Assembly (NCBI GenBank): GCA_031288985.1
Contig: JAITQH010000105.1
Location: 1-13,575, forward strand
DNA: 13,575 bases
Source: Candidatus Methanoplasma sp.
GTDB taxonomy: Archaea > Thermoplasmatota > Thermoplasmata > Methanomassiliicoccales > Methanomethylophilaceae
Reading direction: 5' to 3'
Shown: positions 1 to 5,282 of the stretch, one piece after another
Position numbering within the stretch: position 1 is the first letter of the stretch
How the letters are laid out: each line of letters opens with the position of its first letter
Position numbers and translations under genes: made by a program
Notes under the pieces: model-generated
What the model saw: the letters and a program-made list of their open reading frames with translations, nothing else
What the model was told of the DNA's origin: nothing
Database searches by the model: none

Positions 1-823
1 CTATGACGCGGGGGTCGAGCTTGGCTGCGACGGCCATGACCGCGGCCATCTGGGTGCCTCCCCCCACGACCACAGGCACGCGGCGCGACGCTCCGACTAT
101 TATCCCGGCGTTGACCGGCATCATCGGATCCCCCACGCACTATACGGCGCGCAGCGGATCGTCGGACAAACCTCCGATCTCGATCCCTGCGTTCTTCAAA
201 GCGGTCATCACCGTCTTGGTCTTCAGCTCCTTGGGGTTGTTGGGCGAACTGCTGCTGACAAGGTTCTCCTTCGTAACGCCGAGCGCCATAAGCACCGCGA
301 GGGCGGTGGTGGTCCCGCCGGCGCAGCTCTCGCTCACCACCACGTAGCTGTTGTGGCGGGAGAGCATCTCCCCCAGGATGATCCCGTACTCGTAGGACCT
401 CTTCACGTTGGACACGGAGTTGCCGGACGTTATGACGCGTCCGCACTCTCCCCCAACGTTTATGCAGGGGAGGTTGGGCGGCACCTTGCATCCGCCGTCC
501 ACTATGAGGCAGGGGATGTCCCCAAGCTCCAATGCGGCCTTGGTGAGCGTGGCCGGGGTCGGTATCCCTCCCGGGTTGATGGGTATGCCCTTCATGCAGA
601 CGGTCCTTCCGAGCACAAGGAGCTCGGCGTCCGCCGCAGGCGTGAAAAGAGTGAGTTCCGGCGTGTCCCCCGCGTCGGATATGCCGGGTATGGCGGACGT
701 GAGCGTGTTCGCCACGGTGCATGTGAAGATCCCTTTCTTCCCCCACATGCGGGAGAGCAGGCTCTCGGCGATCTTCTTGTTGCCGTGTATCTTCAGAGAC
801 GGAGGAAGCGTGAAATCAGACAT
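1..823 (-). CDS. cobT: CobT-like (UPF0284) nicotinate-nucleotide:base phosphoribosyltransferase, partial, with in-frame TAG
   Basis: This archaeal CobT-type family (UPF0284/TIGR00303) is thought to activate the lower-ligand base of cobamides by making an alpha-ribazole-phosphate-type product from nicotinate mononucleotide. Visible family motifs are PGISDAGDTPELT and TPAADAELL (about residues 46-70), GIPTPATLTKAALEL, the ESCAGGTTTALAVL loop, and SSSPNNPKELK. The frame opens with ATG at 823, four bases after the stop of the upstream gene, so the two are probably one operon. Codon 228 (140-142) is TAG. The same frame then continues without another stop for 46 codons to the window edge, and these read CVGDPMMPVNAG, VPVVVGGGTQMAAV, KLDP, which is the expected next part of the family. 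No base is gained or lost. I therefore annotate one gene through the TAG. It is either a pyrrolysine codon, a recent nonsense mutation or a sequencing error. The 3' end lies outside the window. Family identity is solid; the state of the gene is open. Confidence 0.85.
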
Positions 824-827
824 GTAA

Positions 828-1820
828 TCACTCGAAGAGACTCGTGATCACCCGGTCGAGCGGGACAAGGTCCCCGTCCCGGGCGTCGGTCTCAATATTC
901 GTCCAGAACGGAACATTCATTAAAATGTGTTCCCCCGTGACGCACGATGTGCCGTGATCCACGAAGTACACGATCCTCTCCGCATCGCCGAAATACTCCT
1001 TCATGAGGGAGTCCGTCTTCTCCAGCACGGCGATCTTCTTGTAAGGATCCTTCTGATGGCTGTATTCGTCCACCTCGTCGATGTGCAGGAACACATGGCC
1101 GTCGTCAAGCGCGTCCCTGGCGACAGGGAACCTGTCCTCCAGGTTTCGTATCAGGTGCGTCCTGTGGCCCAAAGACGCGGCCACGCCCAGCGCGGTGGGG
1201 CTGTCGGACACGGCGGTCATGTTCCTGATGCATGGGAAAGGAGGATATTGCCTTCCGAGCTTCCCGCATCCCCACGGGTAGTCGGTTATGCCGTTCATCC
1301 TCTCCGCCACGCCCATGACCAGTCTGCCCAGGTCTCCTGGGACCTCCACGAACGGAGCGTCGACGGGCGGCGCCGGAAGGTCGGGCACGTCGTCGCAGGC
1401 CATGGTGAGGACAGCCCTCCCGTTGAGGAAGAACTCGATCTGCGGATCGTAGCCGTCCAACACCCAAAGGAAGTCCCTGACGTTCTTCATGAGTTCGTCG
1501 CAGAACTCATATGCGTGATAGGACCAACGGATCATGCCGTCTTTGATCAAAGCGGGGCTGAGGCGGTAGGCGGTGCGGCCGCCGTTGATGTCCAATCCCA
1601 GGCCCTGGGCCTCCAAGGCCGCCCTCGGCGTCTCCGGAGGATGTCCGGTGAAGAATTCGCCCAGGAACAGTTGGGTGTACCCTCTCCCCGTGGTGTACAG
1701 TTTGCGGGGTGCAACGGAGTACATGAAGGGCATCTTTGCGACCTCGTAAGGCTTCCTTCCCCCAAGCAGAGGGTTGGGGTCGTCCTCCATCCCATCCAGC
1801 AGAACGAACAGCGTATTCAT
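828..1820 (-). CDS. ApgM-superfamily phosphatase/mutase-like protein
   Basis: This 330-residue protein belongs to the alkaline-phosphatase superfamily branch that includes archaeal cofactor-independent phosphoglycerate mutase (ApgM). Evidence in order: LLDGMEDD with metal-binding Asp9; FFTG...AALEAQGLGLDI (56-78), matching the YYTGRGP-EALG-GL region of ApgM; DYPWGCGKLGRQYPPF (180-195), matching the ApgM PWG-G signature; HIDEVDEYSH (246-255); and VDHGTSCVTGEH (287-298), the C-terminal metal-binding motif. ApgM is usually about 400 residues, so this one is short. The usual PGSD nucleophile motif near residue 48 is replaced by RGYTQ, with Thr49 as a possible nucleophile. A normal glycolytic mutase role is therefore doubtful, and another phosphatase substrate is possible. 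Its ATG overlaps the hypF stop by four bases (ATGA), so translation is probably coupled, and cobT follows after four bases. Confidence 0.75.
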   Translation of the reverse strand: MNTLFVLLDGMEDDPNPLLGGRKPYEVAKMPFMYSVAPRKLYTTGRGYTQLFLGEFFTGHPPETPRAALEAQGLGLDINGGRTAYRLSPALIKDGMIRWSYHAYEFCDELMKNVRDFLWVLDGYDPQIEFFLNGRAVLTMACDDVPDLPAPPVDAPFVEVPGDLGRLVMGVAERMNGITDYPWGCGKLGRQYPPFPCIRNMTAVSDSPTALGVAASLGHRTHLIRNLEDRFPVARDALDDGHVFLHIDEVDEYSHQKDPYKKIAVLEKTDSLMKEYFGDAERIVYFVDHGTSCVTGEHILMNVPFWTNIETDARDGDLVPLDRVITSLFE

Positions 1821-4012
1821 GATATCCTCTTCAGCGCCACGGCCGTCTGTCCGGCGGATATTCCGCCGTCTCCGTTTGGTACGTTTCGGTGGAATATTAA
1901 TTCATGCCCGCGGCCTGACGCCAGCTCCGAGAACATTCTGCAAACGGAGGAGTTGTACGACGCGCCGCCCGTAATGCCGATGCTGCGGACGCCCTCGGAA
2001 TCGGCCGCCTCCACCGCGCGGTCCACCAGCTCCTTCATCACGTTGTGAACGACGGAATATGCAATGTCGGCAGGCCTCTGATCCCCGATGCGGGAGAACA
2101 GCTCGGCGGTCATGACCGTCCCGTCGGAAGTGCGGGCCTCGAACCCGGGGATGAGCCTGCCGGCCGCAAGCAGCGGCTCCAGTTTCATCGCCGGCTCTCC
2201 GTCGTATGTGCGCACCCCGCACACTCCCAAAGAGTAGGCGAGGGTGTCCATGAGCCTGCCCATGGATGAACTCCCGACGCTCCCGCCCATCATTTTCATC
2301 AGGATCGCGGATTCGGCGTCGGTGAAAGATCTGTTCTCCTCGCTGTTCATGGCATCGATGGCGAATCTCAGCCTTCTGAGGTCGTGCAGGGCCTTTTCGG
2401 ATCCGAGCAGAGGCACATACTCAAGATGCGCGACCCTTTTGTACGAACCGAGGCCGGCAAGAAGGACCTCGCCGCCCCAGGAGTTCCCATCGTCGCCGCG
2501 GCCGTTGCCGTCCAACGCAAGGCATAAGACGTCGTCCTGTTCGGAGACGCCGTTGCGGATGTTGTCGACTATCAGGGACGCCGCGTGGGCCCAATGGTGC
2601 TGCACCTCGACGAACTCGGCTCCCGATTCCTCGGCAAGACCTTTGGCGAACCTGCGGTTGGAGCAGCCGGGGTGAAGGTCGGCGGCCACCGCTTGGGGGA
2701 TGCATCCGAGAAGTTTCATCTGAGATCTCACGGCCGCCTCCAAGTACTCGGGAACGCCTATCCCGTCGCCGTCGCCGATATGCTGCGTCGGATGGATCCT
2801 CCCTTCGAACGCGACCGATCCCGTAAGATTCTCCTGCGCCCCCACGCCCGCCGCGCAGCCTTTGAGGCCTATCGGCATGAACGAGGGGACATGTCCGCGC
2901 GATCTTCGTATGAATGAGGTGCGGCCGTCGAACACCCGAAGCACGCTGTCGTCGGCGCGGTTTGTTATCCTTTGATCGTGAAATAGGTACATGTCGGCGC
3001 CAAGACGCAAAGCGTCCGAGTCGGTCAGCGCCATGGGTTCCCCCGGAGGGTTGGCGGACGTCATCACCAAAGCATCCGCGGCCCCGTCCAACGCGCGGAA
3101 CAGAAGATGCTGCGCCCCGGAGTAAGGAAGGAACACGCCGATGTTGTCCAAGCCCGGAGAGACGCCGTCCGTAAGTTTTCGGTCGTTCTTTTTGATGAGG
3201 ACTATCGGCCTCTGCGGGGACGCGAGGTGCGCCGACTCGTCATCCGTCGGAATCCCGTATCTTCCCACGGCGTCCGCGCTGCGGACCATTATGGCGAACG
3301 GCTTCTGCATCCTCCCATACCATTCCCTCATCCGATGCGTGTTGGGCAGGGTGCAGCATATGTGCATCCCGCCCCAGCCTTTGATGACCCCTATCCCGCC
3401 TTCCGAGAGCAGGCGTGCGAAGGCCGCAATAGGATCGGCCGCCGGAATAGGTTTTCCGTCCTTTCCGAAAAGTCCGTACTTAGGGCCGCATACGGGGCAG
3501 CATATGGTCTGATGGTGAAACCGCCTGTCGCCGGGGTCGGAGTATTCGCCGGCGCAGGCGGGGCACGCCGCAAAATCGGACATGGAGGTGCGGGAGCGGT
3601 CGTACGGCATTCCCGACAGCAAAGTGAAGCGCGGGCCGCAGTTCGTGCAGGTCGTGAAAGCATATCCGCCGCGGGAGCCGCCGCCGAACATGTCCTTCAG
3701 ACAATCGCCGCATACGGCGGTGTCCGGCGGGATCGACGCCGCCCCGCGCCCGTCCGCCGAGCCGAGGATCGAGAATCCCGCGATCCCCTTGTCAACAGGA
3801 TATTCGATTTTCTCCACGCTGTCGATGCGTGCAAGCGGAGGTATTTTCCCTGCGCAGAACGCCTCTTCGAATCCGGCTCCGTCGTCCACGTCCACTATGA
3901 CGTCGGAACCCTCGTTCCAAACGCTCCCGCGCAGCCCGGCTGAAACGGCCGCTTTGCAGACGGCGGGTCTGAAGCCTACGCCTTGGACGACGCCGCGGAA
4001 GACGAATCTCAT
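1817..4012 (-). CDS. hypF: Carbamoyltransferase HypF, [NiFe]-hydrogenase maturation
   Basis: HypF uses carbamoyl phosphate and ATP to carbamoylate the C-terminal cysteine of HypE, the first step in making the cyanide ligands of the [NiFe]-hydrogenase centre; it acts in the cytoplasm. All domains are present in 731 residues, close to the usual 750. They are: an acylphosphatase domain with GVGFR (Arg15) and WNEG (Asn33); two Cys4 zinc fingers (C101/C104/C122/C125 and C150/C153/C172/C175, with CC at 171-172); a YrdC-like domain (about 190-375; KGWGGMH, QKPFAIM, SPQRPIVLI, MTSANPPGEPM); and a Kae1-like domain with DLHPG, the metal site VQHHWAHAAS (472-476), LDGNGRGDDGNSWGGE, GGASYNSSV and GDGGISAGQ. 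The start is preceded by a TATA-like box about 28 bases upstream. It heads the run hypF-ApgM-like-cobT. Its presence implies that the organism makes at least one [NiFe] hydrogenase. Confidence 0.97.
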   Translation of the reverse strand: MRFVFRGVVQGVGFRPAVCKAAVSAGLRGSVWNEGSDVIVDVDDGAGFEEAFCAGKIPPLARIDSVEKIEYPVDKGIAGFSILGSADGRGAASIPPDTAVCGDCLKDMFGGGSRGGYAFTTCTNCGPRFTLLSGMPYDRSRTSMSDFAACPACAGEYSDPGDRRFHHQTICCPVCGPKYGLFGKDGKPIPAADPIAAFARLLSEGGIGVIKGWGGMHICCTLPNTHRMREWYGRMQKPFAIMVRSADAVGRYGIPTDDESAHLASPQRPIVLIKKNDRKLTDGVSPGLDNIGVFLPYSGAQHLLFRALDGAADALVMTSANPPGEPMALTDSDALRLGADMYLFHDQRITNRADDSVLRVFDGRTSFIRRSRGHVPSFMPIGLKGCAAGVGAQENLTGSVAFEGRIHPTQHIGDGDGIGVPEYLEAAVRSQMKLLGCIPQAVAADLHPGCSNRRFAKGLAEESGAEFVEVQHHWAHAASLIVDNIRNGVSEQDDVLCLALDGNGRGDDGNSWGGEVLLAGLGSYKRVAHLEYVPLLGSEKALHDLRRLRFAIDAMNSEENRSFTDAESAILMKMMGGSVGSSSMGRLMDTLAYSLGVCGVRTYDGEPAMKLEPLLAAGRLIPGFEARTSDGTVMTAELFSRIGDQRPADIAYSVVHNVMKELVDRAVEAADSEGVRSIGITGGASYNSSVCRMFSELASGRGHELIFHRNVPNGDGGISAGQTAVALKRIS

Positions 4013-4036
4013 CCTGACGGGATTGCCGTAGGCGTC

Positions 4037-4044
4037 TTTATGCT
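4037..4044 (-). promoter_or_regulatory. TATA-like box of hypF operon
   Basis: On the minus strand the sequence reads AGCATAAAGACG, with the A/T core centred about 28 bases before the hypF ATG at 4012. That spacing fits an archaeal promoter giving a leaderless or very short-leader transcript. The weak match keeps confidence moderate. Confidence 0.4.
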
Positions 4045-4067
4045 ATCGGTGATCGCGGCGGCGGGGA

Positions 4068-4844
4068 TCACAGCGCCCCTGCGCCCTTCGCGGATTCGAT
4101 GCACGGACACTCGCTTCCCAGCACCTTCGGAAGGCCCGACTCCAAGAGTCTGAGCACCTTTCCGAGGCATTCGTTCATCGTCTTCACGACAATGTCTATG
4201 CTCACGTCCTCCTCGCGCCACACATCGTAATCGGTTATCGTTGCGAGGCTGCAGTAGCACATGCCGAGTTCGCGCGCCAGCTGGCATTCCGGCACCACCG
4301 TCATGCCGATTATGTCCGCAAAGCTCCGATACATGCGGCTCTCCGCCCTAGTGGAGAATCTGGGACCCTCGATGCACACATAGGTGCCTCCCGTGTGGTA
4401 TCTTATGCCCATTTCCTTGGCCGTTTCGGCGAATATCCCGCTGAGACGCGGGCAGAACGGGTCGGGCATCGAAATATGCACGGTCCTGTCGTCGAAGAAG
4501 GAATAATCCCTCTTCTTGGTGAAATCAATGAACTGGTCGGGTATAACGAGGTCGCCGGGGGCGAATTCCTCTTTCAGCGATCCTACGGCGCATGCGGATA
4601 TCACATACTCGCAGCCAAGATCCTTCAGCGCCCGCATGTTCGCCCTGTATGGAACGGACGAGGGAGGGTGCTGATGCCGCTTGCCGTGTCTGGAAAGGAA
4701 GGCGACCTCGACGCCGTTGATCTTTCCGATGATTATCTCGTCGGAAGGCTTGCCGTATATTGTTTCAGGGAACACGGTCCCGACCGTCTCGAAGGAATCG
4801 GGGTTGTATATCCCCGTTCCGCCGATTATCGCTATCCTTGGCAT
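4068..4844 (-). CDS. mtnP: S-methyl-5'-thioadenosine phosphorylase
   Basis: This enzyme splits methylthioadenosine with phosphate into adenine and methylthioribose-1-phosphate, recycling the by-product of polyamine and other SAM-dependent reactions. The 258-residue length is normal for the PNP/MTAP family. Motifs: IGGTGIY at the N-terminus (phosphate site), FLSRHGKRHQHPP (49-61), SACAVGSLKEEFAPGDLVIPD (83-103), CIEGPRFSTRAES (157-169), IGMT-PE-QLARE (179-192), and TDYDVW (204-209), whose aspartate favours a 6-aminopurine. An inosine-type substrate (MTIP) cannot be excluded from sequence alone. The frame is open far upstream, to 5321, but family similarity begins at MPRIAIIGG and a good TATA box lies 26 bases before that ATG, so I chose 4844. 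It is followed after 55 bases by hypF, which has its own promoter-like box. Confidence 0.95.
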   Translation of the reverse strand: MPRIAIIGGTGIYNPDSFETVGTVFPETIYGKPSDEIIIGKINGVEVAFLSRHGKRHQHPPSSVPYRANMRALKDLGCEYVISACAVGSLKEEFAPGDLVIPDQFIDFTKKRDYSFFDDRTVHISMPDPFCPRLSGIFAETAKEMGIRYHTGGTYVCIEGPRFSTRAESRMYRSFADIIGMTVVPECQLARELGMCYCSLATITDYDVWREEDVSIDIVVKTMNECLGKVLRLLESGLPKVLGSECPCIESAKGAGAL

Positions 4845-4865
4845 ACGGGCGGATTCCCGAGTCAC

Positions 4866-4874
4866 TATAATAAT
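4866..4874 (-). promoter_or_regulatory. TATA box of the MTA phosphorylase gene
   Basis: The minus strand reads CCATTATTATAGTGAC, an A/T island in GC-rich surroundings centred about 26 bases before the ATG at 4844. This fits an archaeal promoter with a leaderless transcript and supports the chosen start over the longer open frame. Confidence 0.6.
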
Positions 4875-5062
4875 GGATTGGCGGAGCATCCTCCGGATCG
4901 CAGGTTCTTCAGAGCATTTTCGTGTTGCAGCTACTGCGGCCGCACGGCGCGTGGATCCAGTCGCGAACGGCAGTTTGGAAAGGCCGCGTGCCAGACCGCC
5001 GCATCGGGTTCCGAATGCGCGGGCGATTTCGGCGCCGATTATTGTTAAATACGATGCACACG
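4875..5062. other. Divergent intergenic region without a recognised gene
   Basis: This stretch lies between the minus-strand MTA phosphorylase promoter and the plus-strand promoter of the surface-protein unit. Open frames on both strands are GC-driven and show no family motif. A second copy of GTTAAATA (5044-5051) sits 18 bases before the one used as TATA box below, and could be an alternative promoter. I saw no tRNA, hairpin array or other structured element. Confidence 0.5.
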
Positions 5063-5071
5063 TTAAATATT
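5063..5071 (+). promoter_or_regulatory. TATA-like box for the upstream ORF/surface-protein unit
   Basis: CGTTAAATATTCC forms an A/T core that would place transcription start near 5093-5098. This leaves a leader of about 20-25 bases carrying the strong ribosome binding site of the 54-codon ORF. Unlike most promoters in this window, this one implies a leadered mRNA. Confidence 0.45.
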
Positions 5072-5101
5072 CCGGAGCACCCGTTTCGCTTGTGCGTACA
5101 T

Positions 5102-5114
5102 AGGGGAGAGGAGA
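5102..5114 (+). promoter_or_regulatory. Strong Shine-Dalgarno site before the 54-codon ORF
   Basis: AGGGGAGAGGAGA, ending three bases before the ATG at 5118, is the best match to the archaeal anti-Shine-Dalgarno (AGGAGGTGATC) on this side of the window. It is the main evidence that the small ORF is translated. Confidence 0.55.
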
Positions 5115-5117
5115 TTT

Positions 5118-5282
5118 ATGGTGTCTTGTTCGAGAAAGAGATCCGGAGGGATGGAAAGAGGTTTCCGCATCTTCTCCGCAACGCGCGCCGCAACCGCCGG
5201 CGCGGTGGATGCAATGTTTTCTGACAGTCTGAAGCGCGGGTTCCGCCCGTGCGGAAGCACGCAGGGGGGCGTATTCGCATGA
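5118..5282 (+). CDS. 54-residue upstream ORF translationally coupled to the surface protein
   Basis: A small ORF starts with ATG just after a GGGGAGAGGAG ribosome binding site and runs 54 codons to a TGA that overlaps the ATG of the large surface-protein gene (GCATGA). It begins MVSCSRKRSGGMERGFRIF and is basic, rich in Arg, Ser and Gly. I recognise no family and no membrane segment. The ATGA overlap is the same arrangement seen between hypF and the ApgM-like gene and between the his genes here, and normally means coupled translation. It may be a leader peptide that sets surface-protein expression, or a short accessory protein. The alternative is a chance open frame in GC-rich DNA; the strong ribosome site and exact overlap argue against that, but no coding similarity supports it. 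Confidence 0.45.
   Translation: MVSCSRKRSGGMERGFRIFSATRAATAGAVDAMFSDSLKRGFRPCGSTQGGVFA

Noticed and set aside
140..142. Frameshift or normal stop at the end of the CobT-like gene
   Set aside because: The conserved sequence resumes in the same frame directly after TAG, so no frameshift is needed, and a 227-residue end would cut off the conserved GDPMMP and GGGTQMAAV regions.
927..2048. 373-codon plus-strand ORF across the ApgM-like gene and hypF end
   Set aside because: It lies antisense to two well-supported genes and shows no family motif.
4998..5025. tRNA-like T-loop motif (GGGTTCCGAATGC)
   Set aside because: The loop has an extra base, and no acceptor, D or anticodon arms could be paired around it on either strand.
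5249..5278. GTG start for the surface protein
   Set aside because: It adds a charged stretch before the signal peptide. ATG 5279 gives a standard signal sequence and overlaps the upstream ORF stop.
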